From NCBI GenBank assembly GCA_963712465.1, contig CAVQHY010000006.1:372001-436000 (forward strand): a stretch of 64,000 nucleotides of DNA. Direction: 5' to 3'. Positions 39,925 to 49,900 of this stretch are shown piece after piece. The notes under the pieces were generated by a model. That model ran no database searches. It saw only the letters and a program-made list of their open reading frames with translations, and was not told the DNA's origin. Made by a program: the position numbers and the translations under genes. The DNA comes from CAVQHY01 sp963712465 (GTDB lineage: Bacteria > Actinomycetota > Thermoleophilia > Gaiellales > Gaiellaceae). Position 1 is the first letter of the stretch, and each line of letters begins with the position of its first letter.

Positions 39925-41448
39925 CTGGCAGACGCTGCCGTACGTCTCCACCGAGACGACACGGTCGCGATCGCGAAAGCGCCGCTTGCGCCGGGGACAC
40001 GGCTACGCGACGGCGGGGGCGGCATCCGGGTCGCTCGGATGGTTCCACCGGGGCACAAGGTCGCCGTTCGCCGCGTGGCGGAGGAAGAGCCCGTGTTCCG
40101 CTACGGCCAGATCATCGGCTTCGCGACGCGGACGATCGAGCCCGGCGACCACGTTCACGTCCACAACCTCGCGGTGCGCGAGTTCGAGCGCGACCACGCG
40201 TTCTGCGCCGACTACGCGCCGGTCGAGCTCGTTCCGGACGAAGCCCGCCGCACGTTCCTCGGCTTTCGCCGCCCCGACGGCCGAGTCGGCACCCGAAACT
40301 ACGTCGCGGTGCTCGCGACGGTCAACTGCTCGGCGTCCGCGACCGCCGCGGTGGTCGAGCACTTCGGCCGGCCGGGGGCGCTCCACGGCTTCCCGAACGT
40401 CGACGGCGTGATCGGCTTCCCGCACAAGGGCGGGTGCGGTGCGCACATCGGCTCCGACGCCGTGCACCAGCTCCAGCGCACGCTCACGGGGGTGGTCGAC
40501 CACCCGAACGTCGCGGGCTACGTGATTCTCAGCCTCGGCTGCGAGGTGAATCAGCCCGACGACATGATCGAGTACGCCGGGCTGGCCGACGATGCGCCGC
40601 TCGTGGTCACGATCCAGGACGACGGCGGCTTCGCGAGGACGGTCGAGCGAGGAATCGAGGCGGTCGAGGAGCTGCTCCCTCTCGCCGATCGCGCCCGGCG
40701 CGAGCCGGTTCCCGCGTCCGAGATCGTTCTCGCCCTCCAGTGTGGTGGCTCCGACGGCTGGTCGGGCGTGACCGCAAACCCGGGCCTGGGCAAGGCGTGC
40801 GACCAGCTCGTCCGCCAGGGTGGCACGGTCGTCCTGGGCGAGACGACGGAGATCTACGGGGCCGAGCACCTGCTCACGCGGCGGGCGAGAAGCCCCGAGG
40901 TTGCCCAGAGGCTCGTCGACATGATCCGCTGGTGGGAGGAGTACACGGCCTGGTGGGGCGCGTCGATCGACAACAACCCGGCCCCGGGGAACAAGGCGGG
41001 CGGTCTGACGACGATCTACGAGAAGTCGCTCGGCGCGGCCGCGAAGGCGGGGTCGACGCCGCTGAACCAGGTCGTCGCGTACGGCGAGCGGATCACCGAG
41101 CGCGGCTTCGTCCACATGGACACGCCCGGTTACGACCCGGTCTCGGTCACGGGCCAGGTCGCCGGCGGCTGCAACGTCGTTGCCTTCACGACCGGGCGCG
41201 GCTCGGCGTTCGGCTTCAAGCCCGCCCCGTCGCTGAAGATCGCGACCAACTCGGAGCTCTACGCGCGCCAGGAGCCCGACATGGATCTGGACGCAGGGCG
41301 GGTTCTCGACGGCATGAGCCTCGACGAGCTGGGCGTGGAGATCCTCGACGAGGTCATCGCGGTCGCGTCCGGCAAGCGGACGAAGAGCGAGCTCGCCGGG
41401 GTGGGCGCCGAGGAGTTCAACCCGTGGATCCTCGGGGCGACCCTGTAG
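39925..41448 (+). CDS. UxaA-family (altronate/galactarate-type) dehydratase
   Basis: The ~507-aa protein has an N-terminal SAF domain (AVRLHRDDTVAIAKAPLAPG) then the large dehydratase domain: GFRRPDGRVGTRNYVAVLAT with the iron-ligand region NCSASA, GFPHKGGCGAHIG, LQCGGSDGWSGVTANP, ETTEIYGAEHL, NPAPGNKAGGLTTIYEKSLG, and GSAFGFKPAPSLKIATNS. It removes water from sugar acids in uronate or aldarate use. ATG 40039 would cut the SAF domain; no ATG/GTG/TTG lies further upstream in frame. CTG 39925, 10 nt after GAAGGA, exactly starts the domain and is proposed as the start. Confidence 0.88.
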   Translation: MADAAVRLHRDDTVAIAKAPLAPGTRLRDGGGGIRVARMVPPGHKVAVRRVAEEEPVFRYGQIIGFATRTIEPGDHVHVHNLAVREFERDHAFCADYAPVELVPDEARRTFLGFRRPDGRVGTRNYVAVLATVNCSASATAAVVEHFGRPGALHGFPNVDGVIGFPHKGGCGAHIGSDAVHQLQRTLTGVVDHPNVAGYVILSLGCEVNQPDDMIEYAGLADDAPLVVTIQDDGGFARTVERGIEAVEELLPLADRARREPVPASEIVLALQCGGSDGWSGVTANPGLGKACDQLVRQGGTVVLGETTEIYGAEHLLTRRARSPEVAQRLVDMIRWWEEYTAWWGASIDNNPAPGNKAGGLTTIYEKSLGAAAKAGSTPLNQVVAYGERITERGFVHMDTPGYDPVSVTGQVAGGCNVVAFTTGRGSAFGFKPAPSLKIATNSELYARQEPDMDLDAGRVLDGMSLDELGVEILDEVIAVASGKRTKSELAGVGAEEFNPWILGATL

Positions 41449-41454
41449 AGCGCG

Positions 41455-41880
41455 CTAGCGCGGCTCGGCGCCCTTGGAGACCCAGAACTCGTTCAGCGAG
41501 CGCTGCGTCGGGATGAACCAGATGAAGCTGCCGACGATCGGCAGAAGCAGCCAGAGGCCCCAGAGCCCGGTGTGCGGCGCCTCGCGGCCGTCCCGCTCGT
41601 ACAGGTTCTGCACCTCGGACGAGACGAAGACCCCGGTGATCGCCACCGCGATCGGAGCGACGAAGACGCAGGCGAGGTAGATAACGAGGCCGAGCGGGCC
41701 GCCCAGGCCCTGGCCCGCATAGCGCTTGAGCTCGTCGAACGTCCGGTAGACCCAGAAGAAGGAGTAGATCCCGAGCGTGAGGATGAACCAGAGGATCGAG
41801 AGGCCGACCGAGCGCGCGTTGCCGGGAGCGCCCGTGGCGGGTGTCGCGACGACGGACGGAACGCTCGGGGTGTCGGTCAC
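41455..41880 (-). CDS. DUF4234-family membrane protein
   Basis: The 141-aa protein has a short polar N-terminus, then SVGLSILWFILTLGIYSFFWVYRTFDEL, the hallmark of DUF4234, followed by two more membrane segments (GLVIYLACVFVAPIAVAITG; TGLWGLWLLLPIVGSFIWFI). Its function is unknown. GTG 41880 is chosen over ATG 41913 because TAAGGT (41888-41893) ends 7 nt before it. Confidence 0.8.
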   Translation of the reverse strand: MTDTPSVPSVVATPATGAPGNARSVGLSILWFILTLGIYSFFWVYRTFDELKRYAGQGLGGPLGLVIYLACVFVAPIAVAITGVFVSSEVQNLYERDGREAPHTGLWGLWLLLPIVGSFIWFIPTQRSLNEFWVSKGAEPR

Positions 41881-41887
41881 GGCCTTC

Positions 41888-41893
41888 ACCTTA
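41888..41893 (-). promoter_or_regulatory. -10 box of DUF4234 gene
   Basis: TAAGGT on the minus strand ends 7 nt before GTG 41880. Confidence 0.45.
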
Positions 41894-42004
41894 TCCCGTG
41901 CTGCGTAACGCATGGGCCACGTCCACCGGGAGCGCTGTCGCGTTCTCTGCGCCTCCACGAGCTCGTGCCGGTACCCGCTCGCCACGAATCTCCTCGTCCG
42001 CCGA

Positions 42005-42010
42005 TAGCGT
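42005..42010 (+). promoter_or_regulatory. -10 box of YceH-like gene
   Basis: TAGCGT ends 7 nt before GTG 42018. Confidence 0.45.
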
Positions 42011-42017
42011 TCCCACC

Positions 42018-42659
42018 GTGGACGCCGATGCGGCGGAGCTCCGGGTTCTCGGGTGCCTGATCGAGAAGCAGCGCACGACGCCCGACGTCTATCCGCTCTC
42101 GCTCAACGCGCTCCGGGCGGCGTGCAACCAGTCGACGAACCGCGACCCCGTGGTCGACTACGACGACGCCACGATCCGGGTGGCGCTCGACCGCCTCTCG
42201 CGCCGGCGCTGGGTGAGACTCGCGAGCGGTCCCGGCAGCCGTGCGGTGAAGTACCGCCACCTGCTCGACGAGGCGCTGGGGCTGGACGCCCCGGCGATGG
42301 CGATCCTCTGCGTGCTGGCGCTGCGCGGCCCGCAGACCGTCGGCGAGCTTCGGCAGCGAAGCGAGCGGCTCCATCCGTTCGGGTCGCTGGAGGAGGTCGA
42401 GCGCACGCTCGACGGTCTGGCCGCGCGCGAGCTGGCGGTGCGCCTCCCTCGACGACCCGGCCAGAAGGAGGAGCGCTACCGCCAGCTGCTCGGTGGCGAC
42501 GACGACATGCCTCTCACGGCCACAGCGGCCGGGACAGCCACCGCTTCGACCGACGACGCCCCTGATCGGCTGGCCGTCGTCGAGGAGCGTCTCGACCGGC
42601 TCGAGCGCGAGCTCCAGGCGATCCTCGAGACGCTCGCCTCTCTGGACGCCGAGCGCTAG
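42018..42659 (+). CDS. YceH/DUF480 winged-helix protein
   Basis: The 213-aa protein has two winged-helix units: AELRVLGCLIEKQRTTPDVYPLSLNALRAA with NQSTNRDPVVDYDD, the YceH signature, and AILCVLALRGPQTVGELRQR. EERYRQLL precedes a Thr/Ala linker and a C-terminal coiled coil (RLAVVEERLDRLERELQAIL). The role is unknown; DNA binding is likely from the fold. It converges with the aldo/keto reductase gene, overlapping 4 nt. Confidence 0.9.
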   Translation: MDADAAELRVLGCLIEKQRTTPDVYPLSLNALRAACNQSTNRDPVVDYDDATIRVALDRLSRRRWVRLASGPGSRAVKYRHLLDEALGLDAPAMAILCVLALRGPQTVGELRQRSERLHPFGSLEEVERTLDGLAARELAVRLPRRPGQKEERYRQLLGGDDDMPLTATAAGTATASTDDAPDRLAVVEERLDRLERELQAILETLASLDAER

Positions 42660-43606
42660 CGGCTAGCCGTGTCCAGGTGAGCGAGCTCGTCGGCGCTGAG
42701 CTCGAGCGCGGCCATGGGCACGAGCTCGGCGAGCTGCTCCGGGGTGCGGGCGCTGGCGATGGGCGTGGCGACGGTGGGTTGCGCCGCGAGCCAGGCAAGG
42801 GCGACCGCCGCAACGGTTGTCTCGTGGTCGGCCGCGACCCGGTCGAGGGCGTTCAGCACCGCGATGCCACGGTCGTTCAGGTACTCGCGCGCCCGCCCCG
42901 CGCGCGGGCTCTCGATCACGGGCGCTCCCGGGCGGTACTTGCCCGTGAGGAAGCCCATCGCGAGGCCGTAGTACGGGATGCAAGCGACGCCGTGCTCGGC
43001 GCAGGCGGCCTCGAGCGCCCCTTCGTACTCGCGGCGCTCGACGAGGTTGTAGGAGGGCTGGAGCGCGACGTACGAGGCCAGACCCTCGCTCTCGCTCGCC
43101 GCGAGCGCCTCGACGAGCCTGGGCGCGTCGTAGTTCGATGCGGCGACGTAGCGAACCAGCCCGGAGCGGACGAGCTCGTCGAAGGCGCCGAGAGTCTCAC
43201 CCAGGGGAACTTCGGCATCGTCGCGGTGGGCGTAGTAGAGATCGATCCGGTCGGTTTGCAGGCGCCGCAGGGAGTCCTCGACGGCGCGCCGGATGTTCTC
43301 GCCCGAGAGCCCGTCCCTCGGCGAGTGCTTGCCGACCTTGGTCGCGAGCACGATCCGGTCGCGGTTTCCCCGCGACGCGAGCCAGCGACCGATGATCGTC
43401 TCCGACTCGCCGCCGCTGTTGCCTGGAACCCACTCGGAGTAGACGTCGGCCGTGTCGATGAAGTTTCCGCCGGCCTCCGCGTAGGCGTCGAGAACCGCGA
43501 ACGAGGCGGCCTCGTCGACCGACCAGCCGAAGACGTTCCCGCCGAGACAGAGCGGAAACACCTCGAGCTCCGTGTGGCCGATCGTGACCATCCGGTCGCC
43601 TCCCAT
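42656..43606 (-). CDS. Aldo/keto reductase
   Basis: The 316-aa oxidoreductase opens TELEVFPLCLGGNVFGWSVD. Active-site residues are in GGNFIDTADVYSEWVPG (Asp, Tyr), RIVLATKVGKHS (Lys) and IDLYYAHRDD (His). PTVATPIASARTPEQL binds NADP(H) phosphate. This is the subgroup often annotated oxidoreductase YajO/IolS-like; the substrate is unknown. The ATG overlaps the HNH gene stop as TGATG, so the two are in one transcript. Confidence 0.92.
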   Translation of the reverse strand: MGGDRMVTIGHTELEVFPLCLGGNVFGWSVDEAASFAVLDAYAEAGGNFIDTADVYSEWVPGNSGGESETIIGRWLASRGNRDRIVLATKVGKHSPRDGLSGENIRRAVEDSLRRLQTDRIDLYYAHRDDAEVPLGETLGAFDELVRSGLVRYVAASNYDAPRLVEALAASESEGLASYVALQPSYNLVERREYEGALEAACAEHGVACIPYYGLAMGFLTGKYRPGAPVIESPRAGRAREYLNDRGIAVLNALDRVAADHETTVAAVALAWLAAQPTVATPIASARTPEQLAELVPMAALELSADELAHLDTASR

Positions 43607-44508
43607 CAGGCCGCTCCGGCCCGCTCGAACTGCTCGAACCGCTGAGCGAGTCGTTCACGATCGGGTTTCTGGTTCCGGCTCGCAGGCAGCAGGATCGTCT
43701 CGCCGTGGAATCCCTTCAGGAGGTCGAGCATCGGCCCGTCGTCGTCCTCGAGCAGCCGTCGCGAGACCCGCACGCCGTAGTCGGGAGAGACACCGAGGAG
43801 GTTCTGGTCGAAGGCGCGGTGGTGGATCGAACAGAGGCTGAGGCCGTTGCTCACGACCGCGTCGCCGCGCTGCTCCGGGTCGCCGATGATGTGAGCGGCG
43901 TCGAGGAGCCGCTCTTCCCGCAGCCGGCAGATCGCGCACCGACTCCTGTATGCGGGGAGGACACGCCCGCGAAAGCGTCCCTGATGGATCCGCACACGCG
44001 CCTGCCGAAACGCATAACGCTTCTCGATCGGGTCCGCGATCGCCATCGGCTCCTGGTCGTCGATCGGCCCGCCCATCAACCCGTTCTCGACCACCACGTA
44101 TCGACCGGATGGATCATCGTCGACCACGAAACAGGGAAAGTGCGGCTGGTAGCGGCCCGGGCGCGTGCCGACGAAGTAGACAATCGGCGCCTGGAGGGCG
44201 TGCGCGGCTCGGAGCGCCAGGTTGTCGGGCTGGTCGATGTCGCCGGCGCGGTACGCGTAGCGAAATCCACTCTCGGTCTCTTCGTCCTCGTAAGGCGATC
44301 GAAACGACGTGTTGATCGAGAGGGCAGCGGGCCCTCGCTGGACGGCCGCTCGATAGATGCCCTTCTGGTAGTTCAGGTACGGCACGCGACGGCCGCGAAA
44401 CGTGAAGCCGCGGTCGAGTCCGCCGCGGTACGGGGTGTCGTCCCCGAACTCGGCACCGAGGATCGCGAGCTGCCCGAAGCATGAAGCGCGTACGTCTTCG
44501 TCACGCAC
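43606..44508 (-). CDS. HNH endonuclease with unassigned N-terminal domain (restriction-like)
   Basis: The 300-aa protein has an HNH domain in residues ~195-260: CAICRLREERLLDAAHIIG, then VVSNGLSLCSIHHRAFDQNL, with the zinc Cys pair and catalytic His-Asn-His. Residues ~25-170 (VPYLNYQKGIYRAA, FRYAYRAG, APIVYFVGT, HFPCFVVDDDPSGRYVVVEN) form a beta-rich domain seen in annotated putative restriction endonucleases, possibly reading modified DNA (inference). GTG 44508 is supported by TAGAAT 6 nt upstream. No methylase is adjacent. Confidence 0.85.
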   Translation of the reverse strand: MRDEDVRASCFGQLAILGAEFGDDTPYRGGLDRGFTFRGRRVPYLNYQKGIYRAAVQRGPAALSINTSFRSPYEDEETESGFRYAYRAGDIDQPDNLALRAAHALQAPIVYFVGTRPGRYQPHFPCFVVDDDPSGRYVVVENGLMGGPIDDQEPMAIADPIEKRYAFRQARVRIHQGRFRGRVLPAYRSRCAICRLREERLLDAAHIIGDPEQRGDAVVSNGLSLCSIHHRAFDQNLLGVSPDYGVRVSRRLLEDDDGPMLDLLKGFHGETILLPASRNQKPDRERLAQRFEQFERAGAA

Positions 44509-44514
44509 CGCGCG

Positions 44515-44520
44515 ATTCTA
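44515..44520 (-). promoter_or_regulatory. -10 box of HNH gene
   Basis: TAGAAT on the minus strand ends 6 nt before GTG 44508. Confidence 0.5.
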
Positions 44521-44559
44521 CGGCTCCGCGTCCGCCCGCCCGTCTGCGAGGATCTCTGC

Positions 44560-44991
44560 GTGGAGCAGCGCCTCAGCGTCGTCACGCTCGGAGTAGCCGA
44601 TCTGGCCGCAGCCCGGGCGTTCTACGAGGCGCTCGGCTGGTCGAGCAGCTGCGAGCAGGGCTCGGACGTCGTCTTCTTCCAGTCCGGCGGGATGGTCGTG
44701 TCGCTGTGGAGTCGCGCCTCGCTGGCCGAGGACAGCGGCGTCGAGGACGGCGGCGGCTGGGGCGGGGTCACTCTCGCCCACAATGTCCGTTCTCCCGGCG
44801 AGGTGGACGCCGTCCTCGAGAGCGCGCGCGCCGCGGGCGCACGGATCGCGCGCCCGGGCGGCGTGACCTTCTGGGGTGGCTACTCGGGGGTGTTCGTCGA
44901 CCCCGACGGCCATCCGTGGGAGGTCGCTCACAACCCGTTCTGGACGATCGAGGACGATGGCTCCGTCGTGCTCTCCCGCGCCGATGCGTGA
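44560..44991 (+). CDS. VOC superfamily protein
   Basis: The 143-aa single-domain protein begins LSVVTLGVADLAAARAFYEA and ends with GYSGVFVDPDGHPWEVAHNP, the standard glyoxalase/bleomycin-resistance fold with its C-terminal Glu. The usual N-terminal metal His is replaced (VTLGV), so catalysis is doubtful. A GAGGA ribosome site precedes the GTG. It overlaps the next gene by 8 nt. Confidence 0.85.
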   Translation: MEQRLSVVTLGVADLAAARAFYEALGWSSSCEQGSDVVFFQSGGMVVSLWSRASLAEDSGVEDGGGWGGVTLAHNVRSPGEVDAVLESARAAGARIARPGGVTFWGGYSGVFVDPDGHPWEVAHNPFWTIEDDGSVVLSRADA

Positions 44992-45598
44992 AGCGGGCGC
45001 GGCGCTCGTCGACGCCGTCGGGTCCGCCTACGAGCAGGCGCTCGACCGAGTGCTCGTGAAGCCGTCACGGGTGACGTCCGCCGCTGCGGGCAGAGCTCTC
45101 CTCGCCGGGGACGAGCGCAATGAGGCGACGGCCGACCTGGTGCAGAAGGTTGTCGCTGCGGCCGTGCCGGTGCTCCGCCTGACCGCCCGCGGGGCGCGGT
45201 TCACGCGCGTCCCGTGGGTCCTCGTGGCCTCGACGGCGTTCTCCGTCAGCAGCACCGTTCGCACCGGGATCCGCGAGGTGCAGGTGCTCGGGTCGCTCGT
45301 CGCGCATCGGCTCGAGCTCGAGACGGGGAAGCCGGCCGACCCGGCCCTCGTGAAGAAGCTCACCGTCGAGCTCTACCTCGACCCGAAGCGTGCACCGAGC
45401 GTCTCCTCCCGCCGTCTCCGACTCGGCCGGCTGGTGCGCCGCTGGGTCTTTCGCGGCACGTTCGGCCGCGGGACGGGACCGAGCGCGGCAAAGGCGCTCG
45501 ACACCGCGGAGCGCCTGGACATGGCGCCGCTCGTGTCGCGCTGGGCCGAGCTCCACGAGCGGCCCGAGCCTTCAGGGTCGTCGCTCGCTCCGCCGTAG
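44984..45598 (+). CDS. Conserved-looking hypothetical protein
   Basis: The 204-aa product is helical. AAAVPVLRLTARGARFTRVP, then VLVASTAFSVSSTVRTGIRE could be an amphipathic or short membrane segment. LVAHRLELETGKPADPALVKKLTVELYLD and RAPSVSSRRLRLGRLVRRWV follow, with a basic centre. I do not recognise a family. It starts at ATG inside the VOC gene end and is probably co-translated. Confidence 0.65.
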   Translation: MREAGAALVDAVGSAYEQALDRVLVKPSRVTSAAAGRALLAGDERNEATADLVQKVVAAAVPVLRLTARGARFTRVPWVLVASTAFSVSSTVRTGIREVQVLGSLVAHRLELETGKPADPALVKKLTVELYLDPKRAPSVSSRRLRLGRLVRRWVFRGTFGRGTGPSAAKALDTAERLDMAPLVSRWAELHERPEPSGSSLAPP

Positions 45599-45646
45599 GC
45601 GACCGCTCCAGTAGCTACCGCAATCCGGCGCGAGCGAGCCGCCGCG

Positions 45647-46921
45647 TCACGCGCGAGCCGTCGCAGTCGCCCCACGCACCCCCGCGGCCACGCCCTCCAC
45701 GATCGTTCCGAGCTCGTCGGCGGTGACGACGAACGGAGGCGAGATCTGAAGCGCGACGCCGCGCAGCACACGGGTGACGACACCGTTTCGGCGGGCCTCC
45801 AGGACGGCCGCGGCCGCGGCGCCGGGGCTTTCGGCGAGGAGGCTTGCGTCCAGCTCGACTGCGGCGGCCAGCCCGACGCTGCGCACGTCCGCTACGCCGT
45901 CCATGTCCCGGAGAGGTGCGAGCAGATCCTCCAGCACGGGCTCGAGGGCGGCGACGCGTTCCACGAGTCCCTCGCGCTCGATGATCTCGAGGTTCGCGAG
46001 CCCTGCGACGCAGGCGCCTGGATGCCCCGAGTAGGTTCCGCCCTGAATGAACGGAGCTGCGCTTTCCTCCCAGAACGGCGCGCGCACCCTGCCCGAGACG
46101 ACCACCGCTCCCAGGGGGAGGTACCCCGAGGTCATGCCTTTCGCGCAGGTCATGAGGTCGGGCGTGAAGCCGTAGCGCTCGCAGCCGAACCACGTCCCGA
46201 GGCGTCCGAACCCGGAGATGACCTCGTCCGCGATCAGCAGCACCTCGCGGTCACGGCAGATGCGCTCGGCGGCGGGCCAGTAGCCCTCCGGCGGCGGTAT
46301 GGCCCCGCCCGCTCCGATCATCGGCTCGCCGATGAACGCTGCCGCCCGATTGCCCAGTTCGTCCAGGGCTTGCGCGAGCTCGTCGGGATCGTCGTGCGCG
46401 ACCTCGACCACGTCGTCCACCAGGGTCCCGTAGCCGTCGCGGACAGCGGGAATCCCCGAGAGAGACGTGCCGTAGGCGTTCGTGCCGTGGTAGGCGTGGC
46501 GACGAAAAACGATCACCGTACGCTGCGGCTGCCCGAGCAGAGCCCAGTAGCGGCGCACGATCTTCGCGGCCGTGTCGACCGCCTCCCCGCCCCCGCTGCC
46601 GAAGAAGACCGCAGCATCCGGCACCGGTGCGAGATCTGCGAGTCGCCCGGCGAGCTCGAGCGCGGGCTCGTTCGCATGGTCGCCGAAGATGTGATGCGCG
46701 GCGAGCGTGCCCAGCTGGGCTGCAACCGCCTCGGCGATCTCAGCTCGGCCGTGGCCCACGTGCGCAAACCACAAACCGGCGGTGGCGTCGAGGTACTCGG
46801 CGCCGTCCGCGTCCCAGACACGCGACCCCTGTCCGCGCACGAGCACGAACTCGTGCCCGTCGACTCTGCCCATCGCCGCGAACGGATGCCAGAGGCGGGT
46901 CGGCCCGTCACGCGGCGTCAT
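45647..46921 (-). CDS. Class III PLP aminotransferase
   Basis: The 424-aa enzyme has family features RLWHPFAAM, YLDATAGLWFAHVGHG, VFFGSGGGEAVDTAAKIVRR for PLP phosphate binding, FRRHAYHGTNAYGTSLSG, LLIADEVISGFGRLGTWFG with the PLP Asp, and DLMTCAKGMTSGYLPLGAVV with the Lys. It transfers amino groups from an omega-amine or beta-alanine-type donor; the exact substrate is unknown. The ATG is preceded by TAGCCT at 6 nt. Confidence 0.93.
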   Translation of the reverse strand: MTPRDGPTRLWHPFAAMGRVDGHEFVLVRGQGSRVWDADGAEYLDATAGLWFAHVGHGRAEIAEAVAAQLGTLAAHHIFGDHANEPALELAGRLADLAPVPDAAVFFGSGGGEAVDTAAKIVRRYWALLGQPQRTVIVFRRHAYHGTNAYGTSLSGIPAVRDGYGTLVDDVVEVAHDDPDELAQALDELGNRAAAFIGEPMIGAGGAIPPPEGYWPAAERICRDREVLLIADEVISGFGRLGTWFGCERYGFTPDLMTCAKGMTSGYLPLGAVVVSGRVRAPFWEESAAPFIQGGTYSGHPGACVAGLANLEIIEREGLVERVAALEPVLEDLLAPLRDMDGVADVRSVGLAAAVELDASLLAESPGAAAAAVLEARRNGVVTRVLRGVALQISPPFVVTADELGTIVEGVAAGVRGATATARA

Positions 46922-46927
46922 GGCGCA

Positions 46928-46933
46928 AGGCTA
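46928..46933 (-). promoter_or_regulatory. -10 box of class III aminotransferase gene
   Basis: TAGCCT on the minus strand ends 6 nt before the ATG. Confidence 0.5.
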
Positions 46934-46973
46934 CCGCGTGACTCAGCTGCGCTCCCGGGGGCGCGAGCAGACG

Positions 46974-49900
46974 TCAGCCGCAGCCGGTGTTCGTGCCGCA
47001 GTCGCGGCACGTGTAGCACGCACCGGTTCGGATCATCCGGCCGCCGCACTTGGCGCACTCGACCGCGTCCTCCCACGCGTTGAAGAGGGCGGTCTGCCCG
47101 GGCGAGGCGGCGGGGAGCTCCGGCGTGGCCACGGGTGCTGACTCGCCGTTCTCGTAGCCCTCGGTCAGCCGGCGGCGGACCTCCTCGCTCATGATCCCGA
47201 GCTCGGCCTGCGTGTCGGGGTCGAGGAACTTCTTGCCGAGCCAGCGGAAGATGTAGTCGACGAGGGACTTGGCTGTGCGGATGTCGGCATCGTTGGTGAG
47301 GCCCGACGGCTCGAAGCGCATGTGGGCGAACTTCGAGACGTAGACCTCGAGCGGCACGCCGTACTGGAGCCCGAGCGAGACGGAGATCATCAGTGAGTTG
47401 ATCAGCCCGGCGAGGGTGGTGCCCTCCTTGGCGATGTCGACGAAGACGTCGCCCGGCTTGCCGTCGTCGTAGAGGCCGACGTGGATGTAGCCCTCGTAGT
47501 CGCCGACGCGGAACTTGCGCCCGATCTCGGTGCGGTCGTCGGGGAGGCGACGGCGCTCCTGCTTCGGCTCGGGTGACGGAGCGGCGGCCGCCGCGTCCGC
47601 CTTCTTCGAGAGCGGCTGCGCGACCTTGCAGTTGTCGCGGTAGATGGCGATCGCCTTGACGCCCAGCTTCCAGGCGTCGACCAGAAGTCCGCCGACCTCG
47701 TCGACGGTCGTCTGCTCGGGCAGGTTCACGGTCTTCGAGATCGCGCCGGAGATGAACGGCTGAACGGCGCCCATCATCTTCACGTGGCCCATGTGGTGGA
47801 TCGCGCGCTCGCCGATCGCGCAGTCGAAGACGGGATAGTGCTCGGCCTTCAGGTGCGGCGCGCCGACGACCGAGCCGCGCTCGTCGATGAACGCCTCGAT
47901 CTCGGAGGTCTCGTTCGGCGAGTAGCCGAGACGCTCGAGCGCCATCGGGACGGTCTTGTTGACGATCGTGATCTCGCCGCCGCCGACGAGCTTCTTCGAC
48001 TTGACGAGCGAGAAGTCGGGCTCCACGCCGGTCGTGTCGCAATCCATGAGAAACGAGATCGTGCCAGTTGGTGCAAGGACGGTCGCTTGCGCGTTGCGGA
48101 AGCCGTGGATCTCGCCGAGATCGAGCGCGTCGTCCCACGCCTTGCGTGCGGCCGAGAGGAGGTCGTCGGGTACGGCGTGGGCGTGCTCGATGTTCCCGAC
48201 CGCGGCACGGTGCTTCGCGATCACGCCGATCATCGCCGCACGGTTGGGCTGGTAGCCGGCGAACGGGCCCATGCGGGCGGCCACCTCGGCCGACTTGCGA
48301 TAACCGCGGCCCGTCATCAGCGCGGTGATCGCCGCGGCGTAGGCACGACCCTCGTCCGAGTCGTACGGGAGACCGCGCGCCATCAGGAGCGCGCCGAGGT
48401 TCGCGTAACCCAGGCCGAGCTGGCGGAAGGCCCGCGCGTTGCGCTCGATCTCGGGCGTGGGGTAGCTCGAGTAGCCGACGAGGATCTCCTGCGCGAGGAA
48501 GACGACGTCGCACGCGTGCTCGAACGCCTCGACGTCGAACTCGCCGTCGTCGCGGCGGAACTTCATCAGGTTGAGCGAGGCGAGGTTGCACGCACTGTCA
48601 TCAATGGACATGTACTCGCTACAGGGGTTCGAAGCGTTGATCCGCCCGGTGTTCGGGAGCGTGTGCCACGAGTTGATCGTCGTGTCGTACTGGACCCCCG
48701 GGTCGGCACACTTCCACGCCGCCTCGGCGGCCTGGCGGAGGAGGTCGCGCGCGGGAATGGTTCTGACCACCGAGCCGTCGGTGCGCGCCGTCAGGTTCCA
48801 GTCGGCGCTCGCCTCGACCGCCTGCATGAACGCGTCGGTGACGCGGACGGAGTTGTTCGCGTTCTGGTACTGGATCGACGCCCAATCGGGCGAGTTCAGC
48901 GACATGTCGTAGCCGGAGGCCTCGAGGACGCGCGCCTTCTCCTCCTCGTGCGCCTTGCACCAGATGAACTCCTCGACGTCCGGGTGATCGACGTCGAGGA
49001 CGACCATCTTCGCGGCGCGGCGTGTCTTGCCGCCCGACTTGATCGTGCCGGCGGAGGCGTCGGCGCCGCGCATGAACGAGACCGGCCCGGAGGCGTACCC
49101 GCCCTTCGAGAGCTGCTCCTGCGAGGAGCGCAGCTTCGAGAGGTTGATCCCCGAGCCGGAGCCGCCGCGGAAGATGACGCCCTCGCGCCGGATCCAGTCG
49201 AGGATCGAGTCCATCGAGTCCTCGATCGACAGGATGAAGCAGTTGTGGACGGCGACGTTGTTCGAGAGATACTCGCCGGACTCCGTCTGGATGTCGTAGA
49301 CCTCCTGGACGCCGAGCGGCTCGATCGCAACGATCTCCTCCTCGCGGAGGTCGGGGCAGCGCTTCGGATCGCGGAGGAGGAGCGAGTCGACGAGCTTTCG
49401 CTGTTTCTCTTCACCGGGGAAGCCGACGAGCTCGGCGAAGCGGGCTCGCTCGGAGCCGATGCCGATCTGTACCTCGTGCAGGTCGTGACGGTTCTCTCGC
49501 AGTTCGGCTCTCCGAAGCCGCCGCGAGTAGATCCCGACGACGGTCAGGAGCAGCTGAACATCCTCGGCCCAGCGCTCGCCGATGACGGCGAACCCCACCC
49601 GGCCGCTCTCGCAGCCGCGCTCGCGACGGACGCTGACGTAGCCGTCGGCCTGGAAGATGCTCCGCAGGTACGCGCAGATCTCCTCGTGCGATGCCGTCCA
49701 GAGCCGGCTCGGCACGCGGATGTCGGTGCCGCGGTTCAGGAGCTCCCAGCGCTCGACGAAGTCGCGCAGGACCTCTCCGTAGAGCCGGATCTTGCGGTAC
49801 CCGAGCTCTTCGTCCTGTAGGGCAACCTCGCGCTCGTGACGGTGGACGCCGGGGAGAGCGACGTCGAGGTTGTCGATCACCCACGTGTGCTCGTCGTCGT

